NCBI RefSeq assembly: GCF_001429785.1
Contig: NZ_LMJF01000013.1
Location: 252,327-316,326 of the forward strand
DNA: 64,000 bases
DNA from: Lysobacter sp. Root916
GTDB taxonomy: Bacteria > Pseudomonadota > Gammaproteobacteria > Xanthomonadales > Xanthomonadaceae
Direction: 5' to 3'
The position numbers and the translations under genes were made by a program. A model generated the notes under the pieces. That model searched no databases. It was not told the origin of the DNA and worked only from the letters and a program-made list of their open reading frames with translations. Shown here piece after piece: positions 50,401 through 57,927 of this stretch (positions within the stretch are counted from its first letter, which is position 1; each line of letters starts with the position of its first letter).

Positions 50401-52502
50401 GCGGCCGAGTAGCCGCAGACCACGACCGGCAGGCGGTCGGAAGGCGTGGCCTGCAGGAACTCGAAGTACTGCCCGTTCGGGGCCGCGATCGGCACGTTGT
50501 CGATCACCGCCAGGTCGTTGTTCCAGTCGCCGTCGCCGCTGTAGCGCGGCGCGACCCGCCAGGAAGAGGACTGCACCGTGCATTGCCCGTAGGGCCGGCC
50601 GCCGGCGCCGTTGCGGCCGGGGATGATCTGCACGCTGCTCATGCCGTGCAGATTGTGCGCGCAGGTCAGGATGCGGTTGCGGCCGATGTAGAAACCGGTG
50701 CCCTGGTAGCCGGAGCCGTCCGGCGCGGTCATCAGCAGTTGGCAGATCGCCGAATGCGGATACAGCGAGGTGTTGGGCACGCCCGCGAACCATTCCTCGC
50801 GCGCCAGGCTGAAGGCGTCGGCCTGGCAGCTCAGCGCGGTGGAGGGATCGGCGGGATCGTAGAACGGGGTGATGATCTCCTGCGCGCGCGCATAGACCTT
50901 GCCGCCGCCCAAGGCCTGCGCCCGCGGCGCGGCGCGCTGGGCGAGCGAGAACGCGATGCCGAAGCCCGCGGCCTCCTGGGCGATCCACTGGCGCTTGGCC
51001 GCGGTGATCCGGCAACCCAGGTTGGTGGTGGCCGAATGCGCGGCCACGTGCACGCCGACCATGTGCGCGCGCGGGAAAGTGCCGCCCTCGATCCAGTACA
51101 CCGGCGAGCCGCTCGCGCCGCCCAGGGTCTGCAGGTCGTAGTCGAAGGTTTCCTCGCTGGGCAGGCTGCGGATGTAGCCGCCGTGCATGTGCTGCTTGTT
51201 GGGATCGATGTTGTCGTTGACCCACTGCTCGATCGCGTCGTTGGCGTACCAACGCGCGGAGTAGCCGCACACCACCACGCCCTCGGGACGCGACTGGGTC
51301 AGCTCCTCGACCAGGTCGAAGGTGCGGTCGGCCGGCACCGCGTTGGCGGCCGGCACCCGGATCACCGCCATGTCGAAATCGCTGTTGCCGGCGCTGTAGG
51401 ACGGGTGCTTGCGGCAATCGGCCGCGGTCACGTGGAAGCGGCCGAAGGGCTCGGTGGCGCCGCTCACGCCGGCGCCGTTCTTGCCGGGCACGATGATCAG
51501 TTCGCTCTGGCCGTCGACCACGTGGGCCGCGGTCAGCAACAGGCAGGGGCCGATGAAGAACGCGCTGCCGTGCAGGGCGCCTTCCTCGCTGCCGTCGGGC
51601 CGGCGCACCTGGCAGATCGCCGAATGCGGCGGCACGGTGGTGTCGGTCACGCCCAGGAACCAGATCGCGCTGCTCACGAAGAAGCCGATCTGGGTGGTCA
51701 GGGCGTCGAACCAGTTGCTCGGCCGGTAATAGGACGAGACCAGCAACGAGCGCGAGTTCGGCGCCGAGGTGCGCGGCGCGGGCGCGTCGTAACGCTGCTG
51801 GTAGCGGCCGTAGGACTGCGCGGTCGCGGGCGCCGCGTCGGCGACGGGTGCCGGTGTGGCGGCTGGCGCAGGCGCGGCGGCGGCCGGCGCGGTGCTGTCG
51901 TGGCCGTTGCTGGCCGGCGCGGGCGGCGCGCTCGCGCCCTGTTGCCACAGATCGTCGGAGTAACCGTCGCTGTAAGGCGCCGGTGCGGCCGGCGCGGCGG
52001 CCGCGCCGTTGCCGCGGCCGTTGCCGTTCGCGCGCGCGGCGCCGCTGTCGAGCGCGTCGCCGCCCCAGGCCAGGCCGCCGTTGGCCGCGCCGCCGTAGCC
52101 GGACACCGTGTCCAGGCGCGCCGTGCGGCGCAGGCCGCGTTCGGTGAGGCCGCTGAGATTGACGTACATGTTGCCGGCATCGGGGATCTTCACCGACACC
52201 GGACGGCTGCGGTCGCCTTCGTTGTAAGTGGCCAGGCCGAAGTACAGCCGCGGCTGGCCGACAAAGCGCGCGACCACGCTGGGCGGCACCAGGTAGACCG
52301 CGTCGCCGCGGCGCGCGCCGCTGCCCAGCACGCGGCTGGAATAGAAGTTGCTGGCCGTGCGCCGCGCGCGGTTTTCGGCCTTGAGCAGCTCCGGGTCGGT
52401 GGCCAGGCCGATCTCGAACAGCGGGCTTTCGCTGCGGACCGTGAATCCCAGCACGCTGAAGCGATCGTCGATCGATTCGCGGTTGGCTCGGATGAGTGCC
52501 AT
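47409..52502 (-). CDS. 1697-aa multi-protease/amidase protein of the SARP operon
   Basis: Domains in order: N-terminal domain (1-130, SPLFEIGLATDPELL, GDAVYLVPPSVVARFVGQPRLYFGL); low-complexity linker (150-250); V8-like serine protease 1 (about 285-500; His327, Asp377, Ser466); protease 2 (about 545-800; His616, Asp663, Ser746); PGRP/Amidase_2 domain (about 865-1015; His884, His991, Cys1002 as zinc ligands); protease 3 (about 1050-1310; His1127, Asp1174, Ser1257); papain-like protease (about 1325-1475; Cys1339, His1424, Asn1447 or Asp1450); and a C-terminal beta region. Proteases 2 and 3 are close duplicates. All triads look intact. There is no signal peptide, odd for enzymes that cleave peptidoglycan. 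Confidence 0.85.
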   Translation of the reverse strand: MALIRANRESIDDRFSVLGFTVRSESPLFEIGLATDPELLKAENRARRTASNFYSSRVLGSGARRGDAVYLVPPSVVARFVGQPRLYFGLATYNEGDRSRPVSVKIPDAGNMYVNLSGLTERGLRRTARLDTVSGYGGAANGGLAWGGDALDSGAARANGNGRGNGAAAAPAAPAPYSDGYSDDLWQQGASAPPAPASNGHDSTAPAAAAPAPAATPAPVADAAPATAQSYGRYQQRYDAPAPRTSAPNSRSLLVSSYYRPSNWFDALTTQIGFFVSSAIWFLGVTDTTVPPHSAICQVRRPDGSEEGALHGSAFFIGPCLLLTAAHVVDGQSELIIVPGKNGAGVSGATEPFGRFHVTAADCRKHPSYSAGNSDFDMAVIRVPAANAVPADRTFDLVEELTQSRPEGVVVCGYSARWYANDAIEQWVNDNIDPNKQHMHGGYIRSLPSEETFDYDLQTLGGASGSPVYWIEGGTFPRAHMVGVHVAAHSATTNLGCRITAAKRQWIAQEAAGFGIAFSLAQRAAPRAQALGGGKVYARAQEIITPFYDPADPSTALSCQADAFSLAREEWFAGVPNTSLYPHSAICQLLMTAPDGSGYQGTGFYIGRNRILTCAHNLHGMSSVQIIPGRNGAGGRPYGQCTVQSSSWRVAPRYSGDGDWNNDLAVIDNVPIAAPNGQYFEFLQATPSDRLPVVVCGYSAASRAVPELDAIIDGDKQHLHGGYVREQPNPETLDYPILSLMGASGSPVYTLADRGGLKALICAVHVSGEPAAQGLNRGCFITPSKIDWIEGRATTFALGMPASPRANGRTNTRAFALEDEEQDNKGISEAIPDETVAAEQSYRHARAFDAPTAEYPGASRFAPAYSGNYRAMRTPRTVDRIVIHITDGGSRITGTIGWFQNPDQRNSRNEHITVSAHYVIGRDGEVVQMVRNNDVAWHASSANTHGIGIEHVANKRGLDPTEAQYQASAALVAWLCAQYNLPIDREHIVGHQEASPRDNHDCPSRLWNWDHYMDCVRAAAAPATAPATSQGLRGRGRANALALPGRPYATAQEIITPFYDPSNPMSALTCQDDAFSLAREEWFVGVEDTRAFPHSAICQLLMTDSAGNGWGGTGFYIGPNRILTCAHNLHNKVNVTVVPGQNGAGVKPFGQCTLPSSSWRIAPRYSGSGNWENDLAVIDNVPIAAPNGQYFEFLNATPSDRLPIVVCGYSGASDAVPELTAAIDGDKQHLHGGYAASQSNGEVIEYPILTLHGASGSPVYHLDRSSGQLKAQVCAVHVTGQPAAQGLNRGCFITPTKIDWIEGRATTFALGAGRPVRALSESGSDYPVTLVPQPNKDACWAASMAMLLSWRHNQSYSPETLANQVGGSLASSYGWDLLNAVRDRYGFSVIPQPSNTSLYHTPTQWAQWLRERGALWVVIVGAPHAVVIAGIKGNLEDPASVQVKVLNPWDTRVAFDSDAVDFHPANHGYEDWLPFADFAADFGNMAEPDYGNWRVLYLPPEAPRPSAQSLGSGGGLRLARPPSAVRAFDVGSDASASGETREPIEPSRVAGTRMSVLRGSAGACRWALDQLEGLKSPAVLSPSVSSTAAADVRIELGEWPAIEGQSSPLPITVDFRASQGSVGEVRVIAGLPANLAYGVEASARIEDAPDVGGVAALKLSIDYRFSGLAQGSPAARIELRLLGDGRYERENRWVTTA

Positions 52503-52511
52503 GACTGACTC

Positions 52512-52850
52512 CTATCGGCGCTTGCTTGCAGTGATGGAAGAAGCCGCATCGGCGCGCGCATCGATCGCCGGCGCGCGGGCATCCAGCGCCAGTTCGATCG
52601 GCGTGCCGCCGACGTCGTTGATGACCGAGGAAATGCGTTCCCAGAAGCGCTGCTGGGCATCGATGCCGATGCCTTCCAGGTGCGGCTTCATGAACTCGAC
52701 CACCGATTCGAGGTGGCGGAAGAACGCGCGCTGGCCGGATTGGACGTGCTCGACCGAACCGCGCCATTCGGCGACGGCGGCCTCGGCATCGCCGCGCTCG
52801 CACCAGACGCGAACGATGAAGACGGCGGTACGGTCTTCGAGCAGTGCCAT
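52512..52850 (-). CDS. first gene of the SARP operon, small conserved protein
   Basis: The 112-residue protein reads MALLEDRTAVFIVRVWCERGD, EWRGSVEHVQSGQRAFFRHLESVVEFMKPHLE. The WRGxVxHVxSGxRxxFxxLxxLxxFxxPxL pattern is that of a small conserved domain seen in many bacterial conflict-type loci, as I recall. Its stop lies 9 bp before the start of the 1697-aa gene. It follows directly after the repeat-rich promoter region. Confidence 0.7.
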   Translation of the reverse strand: MALLEDRTAVFIVRVWCERGDAEAAVAEWRGSVEHVQSGQRAFFRHLESVVEFMKPHLEGIGIDAQQRFWERISSVINDVGGTPIELALDARAPAIDARADAASSITASKRR

Positions 52851-52899
52851 TGCGACGAGCCCCTATGCCAGCGCTAGTGGCCGAGGCTGCGCCGGCGCC

Positions 52900-52969
52900 G
52901 TCACCGCCGCATCACGGGCGGATCACCGGTGGATCACGCCTTCATGCGGGCGTGTGATGTCGCGGTGAT
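52900..52969. promoter_or_regulatory. array of 11-bp-spaced repeats: probable SARP operator
   Basis: GTCAC at 52900 and ATCAC at 52911, 52922 and 52933 are spaced exactly 11 bp apart; the inverted form GTGAT occurs at 52954 and 52965, again 11 bp apart. SARP activators (DnrI, ActII-ORF4, AfsR) bind direct repeats at 11-bp spacing. The array lies 50 bp upstream of the first operon gene and 243 bp downstream of the SARP gene. Confidence 0.7.
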
Positions 52970-53052
52970 ACGGCTGAGAGCCGCAGGACGGGCTGGCGCC
53001 GGGTCGGCGCGATGAGGGCTCGTACTGGATGGGCAGGAGCGCGGGCAGGCGA

Positions 53053-53158
53053 TCGCGGCTCACGCCGCTCCCACAGGGCAAGGTGGGCGCGGGCCGCGGC
53101 CTCGTCGCCTACGATTCCCCTGCGCTGCTTTCTGTGGGAGCGGCGCGAGCCGCGATCG
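53053..53158. repeat. paired REP element between SARP gene and operon
   Basis: TCGCGGCTCACGCCGCTCC (from 53053) and the inverted GGAGCGGCGCGAGCCGCGA (to about 53155) share the core of the 32.5-kb element. Both halves carry the flanking cccacag/ctgtggg. The pair sits in the intergenic region before the SARP stop. Confidence 0.75.
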
Positions 53159-53211
53159 GGACAGGTGATGACCTGGGTGGGCGCAGGCCTTGCAACGCAG
53201 CACGCCCGCTT

Positions 53212-54168
53212 TCAGCGCTCCAAGAACTGCAGACTCAACTGCAGTTGCGAATCCGCGGTCGCCAGATGCCGGCGCGCCGCATCGATCAGCCCGTAGGCGC
53301 GCATGCCCTCGTCGGCCGTCATGCTCGGATACACCGGCTGGGTCGGCAACGGCACCGCATACGCGCTCACGTTCGGCGCCGTCCACGGCGCGGCGGCCGG
53401 CTCGTTGCCGATCGCGCTCTGGGCGATGCTCTGGTAAAGCGTCATGGTTTCGCGCATCGGCTGGATCGCCAGCTCGCGCCGCAGCAGTTCGCGGCAATGC
53501 TCGAACTGGCGCAGCGCCTGCGCGCGCTGACCGCTGAGCACGAACAGCTGCATCAGATCGCGGTGCACGTCCTCGCGCAGCGCGTCGCTGTCCAGGATGG
53601 CCTGGGCGTGACGGATGCCTTCGGCGTAGTCGCGCCGGATCGTGGCCAGCTGGACCAGCCGACCGAGCGCATTGAGATAGCTGCGGCGGTGCTTCTCGCG
53701 TTCGCGCAGGGCCCAGTCGTCGGTGACGTCGAGCAGGATGTCGGAGGTGTACATCGCCACGCCGCGCCGCAGCCCCTCGATGTCGGCGTCGCTGAGGCGT
53801 TCGGGCGCGTGGCTCAGCCCGGGCGTGACCAGGCGTTCGAACTCGTCCACGTCCAGCCAGACCGCGGCCGGCCCGTTCAGACCGATCGCGCCGCGACGGT
53901 CGCAGACGATCAGGTCGCCGTGTTTGAGCGGCGGCTGTTCGACCAATCTGCGCAGCCGCCACAGGGCGGTGTTGAACGAGCCGGCGGTGGACGAGGACGA
54001 GCGTTCGGGCCACAGGCTGGCCAGCAGCTCGGAGCGGCTGAAATAGCGGCCGCGCCCCAGCGCGAGATAAGCCAGCAGGCTGGCGCAGCGGCCGGCGATG
54101 GCGACGGCCTCCGACGGCGCGCCTTCGCTGGCGATCGACAGCGAACCGAACAGGCAGATCCTGAACAT
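53212..54168 (-). CDS. SARP-type transcriptional activator (wHTH + BTAD)
   Basis: The 318-residue protein has an OmpR-like winged helix (MFRICLFGSLSIASEG, SLLAYLALGRGRYFSRSELLASLWPERSSSSTAGSFNTALWRLRRLV) followed by a bacterial transcriptional activation domain (LDVDEFERLV, RREKHRRSYLNALGRLVQLATIRRDYAEGIRHAQAILDSDALREDVHRDLMQLFVLSGQRAQALRQFEHCRELLRREL). SARPs are mostly known from Streptomyces antibiotic clusters; here it heads a proteolytic gene cluster. ATG 54168 gives the standard N-terminus. No NB-ARC or TPR extension is present. Confidence 0.9.
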   Translation of the reverse strand: MFRICLFGSLSIASEGAPSEAVAIAGRCASLLAYLALGRGRYFSRSELLASLWPERSSSSTAGSFNTALWRLRRLVEQPPLKHGDLIVCDRRGAIGLNGPAAVWLDVDEFERLVTPGLSHAPERLSDADIEGLRRGVAMYTSDILLDVTDDWALREREKHRRSYLNALGRLVQLATIRRDYAEGIRHAQAILDSDALREDVHRDLMQLFVLSGQRAQALRQFEHCRELLRRELAIQPMRETMTLYQSIAQSAIGNEPAAAPWTAPNVSAYAVPLPTQPVYPSMTADEGMRAYGLIDAARRHLATADSQLQLSLQFLER

Positions 54169-54335
54169 CCCGATGCTCCGTGCTGGGCCGGCGCGGCGCG
54201 CACGGCGAGGATGGATCCGGACCGCCCCCTGTACCCGACGCCGTGGCGGCGGCATCGACGGCAACGCCGCGGACCCAGGGCCGCGGCGCGTGACCTGTTT
54301 CGCATATCCGCGCCCCGCCTGAAAAGTGCGCGCAC

Positions 54336-54355
54336 CGGCTGTCCTCGGACAGCCG
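54336..54355. other. 9-bp hairpin in the SARP/XRE intergenic region
   Basis: CGGCTGTCC and GGACAGCCG pair around a 2-base gap. It could be an operator palindrome for the SARP gene or an RNA hairpin in its leader. Confidence 0.4.
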
Positions 54356-54415
54356 CACTAGCCGTTTGCTGTAGCCGTAAGCCGTGATGGCCTACCCGCC
54401 GCAAGGAAAGCGATA

Positions 54416-54446
54416 CCGCACAACATGCGGCAAGAATCCCTTGCCG
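54416..54446. promoter_or_regulatory. two adjacent palindromes before the XRE gene
   Basis: CCGCA-N5-TGCGG (54416-54430) and CGGCAAG-N5-CTTGCCG (54428-54446) overlap by three bases and share a 5-bp spacer. They lie 63 bp upstream of the XRE regulator and are plausible operators for it, in the gap shared with the SARP gene. Confidence 0.5.
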
Positions 54447-54508
54447 GTAAGCCGCGGCGGGCCAAGGACCGGAATGCGCGACCAGGACGTCGACACTAGG
54501 AGCACTGC

Positions 54509-54868
54509 GTGAGTGGCTTGTCGTTGAGAATCCGCAAGGCCAGGGCCTTGACCACCTTGTCCCAGGCCGAGCTGGCGCGCCGCATCGGCGTCAAGCGCAG
54601 CGCGGTCACCCAGTGGGAGCATCCGGCCGGGACCACGCCCAGCGTCGAGCACCTGATCCAGATCGCGCAGGAGACCGGGCTGAGCTTCGAATGGCTGGCG
54701 ACCGGACGCGGGCCCAGCCGTTGCGAGGGCGTCGACCTGGCGCCGGCCGTGCTGGTCGACGATTACGCGCGCGACGAACACGAGAGCGAGGCGCTGGCGC
54801 ATTTTCGTCGGCTGTCGGGCAGCCGGCGGCGCATGGCCCTGGAGATCCTGCAGATCCTGGGCCGCTGA
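54509..54868 (+). CDS. XRE-family HTH regulator
   Basis: The 119-residue protein has an N-terminal Cro/CI-type HTH (LRIRKARALTTLSQAELARRIGVKRSAVTQWEHPAGTTPSVEHLIQIAQETGLSFEWLATG) and a short C-terminal helical tail (RDEHESEALAHFRRLSGSRRRMALEILQIL). GTG 54509 after ctaggag is the start. It is divergent from the SARP gene and could regulate it. It lacks a peptidase or ligand domain. Confidence 0.87.
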   Translation: MSGLSLRIRKARALTTLSQAELARRIGVKRSAVTQWEHPAGTTPSVEHLIQIAQETGLSFEWLATGRGPSRCEGVDLAPAVLVDDYARDEHESEALAHFRRLSGSRRRMALEILQILGR

Positions 54869-54902
54869 GATTGGCAACGCCGGCGGCAGCGCGCCGGCGC
54901 GA

Positions 54903-55565
54903 TCAAGGCGCCGGCGACGGCTCCAGGCCCGCGATCTGGCGCAGCGCGCTTTCGAACAGCTCCACCGGCTGACCGCCCTGGATCAGATGGCGGTCGTTGA
55001 TGATCACCGAGGGCACCGCGCTGATGCCCTGGCTCTGGTAGTGGCGCTCCTGCGCGCGCACGTCCTCGGCGTATTCCTGCGAGGCCAGGATCTCGCGCGC
55101 ACGCGTCGCGTCCAGCCCGACCGAGGCCGCGACCTCGGCCAGGACCTCGTGCGCGGACACGTCGCGGCCTTCGGTGAAATACGCGCGCAACAGGGCGTGC
55201 TTGAGCGCGCGCTCGTGCTCGCCGCCTTCCAGCGCCGCCCAATGCAGCAGGCGGTGGGCGTCGAAAGTGTTGTAGATGCGGTTGCGCAGGTTGAACTCGA
55301 AGCCCAGCGCGGCGCCGCGCTGGCGCAGCGCTTCGCGGTTCTGGGCGAGCTGGGCCGGGGTGGAGCCGTACTTCTCGTACAGATGCTCGTCGATGTCCTG
55401 GCCCTGCGGCCCCATCTGCGGATTGAGCTCGAAGGGCTGGAAGTGCAGTTCCACCGCGACCTCGTCGCCGACCCGCGCGATCGCCTGTTCCAGCGACTTC
55501 AAGCCGACCGCGCACCAGGGGCAGGACACGTCGGAGACGAAATCGATCTTGAGGGACTTGGACAT
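54903..55565 (-). CDS. FrnE-like DsbA-family oxidoreductase
   Basis: The 220-residue cytoplasmic protein has the thioredoxin-fold active site SDVSCPWCAVG, a helical insertion, and the cis-Pro loop GISAVPSVIINDR. Length and motifs match FrnE/2-hydroxychromene-2-carboxylate-isomerase-like DsbA proteins. No signal peptide, in keeping with FrnE. It acts in cytoplasmic thiol redox. Confidence 0.92.
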   Translation of the reverse strand: MSKSLKIDFVSDVSCPWCAVGLKSLEQAIARVGDEVAVELHFQPFELNPQMGPQGQDIDEHLYEKYGSTPAQLAQNREALRQRGAALGFEFNLRNRIYNTFDAHRLLHWAALEGGEHERALKHALLRAYFTEGRDVSAHEVLAEVAASVGLDATRAREILASQEYAEDVRAQERHYQSQGISAVPSVIINDRHLIQGGQPVELFESALRQIAGLEPSPAP

Positions 55566-55686
55566 GGCGACACCGTGCGTATGCGGCCGTAGCGGCCCGA
55601 TCGCTACAAGATGCGGCGTCGCGCGCGCCGCTTCAACCGCGTCAGGCGTGCATGGATGGGTCGTAGCGTTCCAGGCTTGGCGCGCT

Positions 55687-56217
55687 TCAGTCCAGCGCCA
55701 GGCCCATTATGCAGTCGTCGTAGTCGCGGCCACCCACGTTGAAGCGGCGCATGCGCAGGGCGCGAAAGCCGCAACGTTCGTAGAAGCCGATCGCGGCGGC
55801 GTTGCCGGCGTACACGCCCAGCAGCAGGCGCGGCGCGCCGGCCGCGCGCGCATGCGCCACCGCGGCCTCGAGCAGGCGCTTGCCCCAGCCGCCGCCGTGG
55901 AAACGGCTGAGCAGATAGAGGCGCTTGAGCTCGAGATCGCGCGCGTCCGGATCGTCCAGCGGCAGTTGCGCCGGCGCGACCACCGCGTAACCCACGGGCG
56001 CGTCGCCGGGCGCGACCTCGGCCAGCCACAACGCGCAGGCCGGATCCTCCAGCCAGGCGCGATAGGCCGACGCGGCATGCGCGCGTTGGCAATGCTGGAC
56101 GATGTCGCCGCCGCCGAGGATGCCGGCGAAGGTTTCCAGAAAACTGCTTTGGCCCACCAGCGCCAGCGCGGCTTCGTCGCCGGCGACGCAGGGTCGGAGT
56201 CGGAGGATATGGCTCAT
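55687..56217 (-). CDS. GNAT-family N-acetyltransferase
   Basis: The 176-residue protein has the GNAT core: ALWLAEVAPGDAPVGYAVVAPAQ, LELKRLYLLSRFHGGGWGKRLLEAAVAHAR (acetyl-CoA loop R/HGGGWG) and LGVYAGNAAAIGFYERCGFRALRMRRF. Substrate not known. It lies between the frnE-like gene and the M28 peptidase gene, all on the minus strand with gaps. Confidence 0.9.
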   Translation of the reverse strand: MSHILRLRPCVAGDEAALALVGQSSFLETFAGILGGGDIVQHCQRAHAASAYRAWLEDPACALWLAEVAPGDAPVGYAVVAPAQLPLDDPDARDLELKRLYLLSRFHGGGWGKRLLEAAVAHARAAGAPRLLLGVYAGNAAAIGFYERCGFRALRMRRFNVGGRDYDDCIMGLALD

Positions 56218-56277
56218 GCGTACGATCGGATACGCGGCAGCACCCGCTCCATCGACGGAGCGGGCGGCGCGTGAGGC

Positions 56278-57927
56278 TTACTTGCGCTGCGCCGAAGTGG
56301 CGTCGCGGGCGGCGCGGAACTCCGAGTCCTGGCTCCAGTTCGGCCAGCGCTTGGAGTTGGCCAGGCCGTTGCCCAGGGTGTACAGCAGCTCCAGATCGCG
56401 CGCCATGCCGGTGAAGCTCCAACTGGCTTCCCACTGATCGGCCGGCTGGTGATAGCGATCGGCGGTGTAGGCCTGCTGCGCGGCCTCGCCGGCGGCGTGG
56501 CCGCCCTCGACCTTGTCGTCGCCGGAACCGAACGAGATCGCCGGCACGCCGCGCTTGGCGAACGGGAAGTGATCGGAACGGAAGAAGTGGCCGGCCTCGG
56601 GCTTGGGATCGGTGACGTAGCTGAGGTTCCAGCCCTTGGCCAGGTCGATCAGCTCGTCCAGCAACTCCTGCTTGGCGCTGCCGGAGGTGGTGAAGTCGCG
56701 CGAGGGGCCGGTCGGATCCAGCGCGTCGGTGTTGATCACCGCCACCGTCTTGGCCAGCGGGTACAGCGGCTTGGACGAGTAGTACTCCGAACCCAGCAGG
56801 CCCTTTTCCTCGGCGGTTACCGCCAGGAACACCACCGAACGCTGCGGCTTGGGACCGTGGGCGAAGGCGCGGCCCATTTCGATCAGGGCGGCGGTGCCGG
56901 TGGCGTTGTCGACCGCGCCGTTATAGATCTTGTCGCCCTTGGCGTCGGGCGCGCCCACGCCGAGGTGATCCCAGTGCGCGCTGTAGATCACGGTCTCGTC
57001 GGGGCGCTGGGCGCCGTCGACGCGGCCGACGATGTTCTGCGAGGTGATGACTTCGCTCTTGACCTGGTAGTTGGCCGACAGGGTCGCGCCCTTGAGTTCG
57101 ACCGGCTTGAAGTCGCGCGTCTGCGCCTGGCGCTTGAGCGCTTCGAAATCCAGGCCGGCGCGCTTGAACAGATCGACCGCGAAATCGCGCTGGATCCAGC
57201 CTTCCATGCTCGGATGGGTCGCGCCCGGACGGTCGCGCACCACGTCGAACATGGTGTTGGTATTGGAGTTCTTGACCGTGGCCCAACCGTAGGACGCCGG
57301 ATCGGTCTCGTGCACGATCAGCAGGCCGAGCGCGCCCTGACGCGCGGCTTCTTCGTACTTGTAGGTCCAGCGGCCGTAGTAGGTCATGGCCTTGCCGCCG
57401 AAGTCGCCCTGGCCGCTCTCGAAGTCGGGGTCGTTGATCAGCACGACCGCGATCTTGCCCTTGAGGTCGACGCCCTTGAAGTCGTCCCAGTTGCGTTCCG
57501 GCGCCTTCACGCCGTAACCGGCGAACACCAGCGGCGCGTTCGCGATCTTGACCGCGGTGGAACCGTCGAGCGCGGCGCGCACGGCGATCTCGTTGCCCTG
57601 GCTCAGCGCCTGCGACTTGCCGTCCACCGCCACCGACAGGGTCGGCGTGCCTTCGATCTGCGCGCGCTTGAGCGGCACCGCCTGGGTCCAGGCGCGCTGG
57701 CCGTCCTTGAGATCGCCGCCAGGCTGCAAGCCCGCGGCCTTCATCTGCGCGACCACGTAGTCGATGGTCTTGGTCTCGCCGGCGGTGGCCGGGCCGCGAC
57801 CTTCGAACTCGTCCGAGGACAGCGTCTTGACCTCGTCGGACAGGCGCTTGGGATCGAACTTCGGGGCTTCGGCCGCCAGGGCCGCGGACACCGACAGGGA
57901 CAGCAGGGACGCAACCAGCAATTTCAT
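56278..57927 (-). CDS. M28-family secreted metallopeptidase (aminopeptidase)
   Basis: The 549-residue protein has a signal peptide (MKLLVASLLSLSVSAALAAEA), a protease-associated domain near residues 130-260 and an M28 catalytic domain: YSAHWDHLGVG, NGAVDNATGTAALIEMG, VTAEEKGLLGSEYY, NTDALDPTG and RSDHFPFAKRGVPAISFGSG supply His, Asp, Glu-Glu, Asp and His metal/catalytic residues. It is a periplasmic or secreted zinc aminopeptidase. Confidence 0.93.
   Translation of the reverse strand: MKLLVASLLSLSVSAALAAEAPKFDPKRLSDEVKTLSSDEFEGRGPATAGETKTIDYVVAQMKAAGLQPGGDLKDGQRAWTQAVPLKRAQIEGTPTLSVAVDGKSQALSQGNEIAVRAALDGSTAVKIANAPLVFAGYGVKAPERNWDDFKGVDLKGKIAVVLINDPDFESGQGDFGGKAMTYYGRWTYKYEEAARQGALGLLIVHETDPASYGWATVKNSNTNTMFDVVRDRPGATHPSMEGWIQRDFAVDLFKRAGLDFEALKRQAQTRDFKPVELKGATLSANYQVKSEVITSQNIVGRVDGAQRPDETVIYSAHWDHLGVGAPDAKGDKIYNGAVDNATGTAALIEMGRAFAHGPKPQRSVVFLAVTAEEKGLLGSEYYSSKPLYPLAKTVAVINTDALDPTGPSRDFTTSGSAKQELLDELIDLAKGWNLSYVTDPKPEAGHFFRSDHFPFAKRGVPAISFGSGDDKVEGGHAAGEAAQQAYTADRYHQPADQWEASWSFTGMARDLELLYTLGNGLANSKRWPNWSQDSEFRAARDATSAQRK

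Noticed and set aside
47151-52508. 1785-codon open frame on the plus strand
   Set aside because: It is the mirror of the 1697-aa multi-protease gene; the protease motifs on the minus strand are decisive.
35282-54168. Contractile injection system, T6SS or prophage tail cluster
   Set aside because: No sheath, tube, baseplate, spike, AAA+ ATPase, terminase or integrase was recognised among these genes.
35282-54168. Antibiotic biosynthesis cluster suggested by the SARP activator
   Set aside because: No polyketide, peptide-synthetase, cyclase or tailoring enzymes are present; the genes are proteases and unknown proteins.
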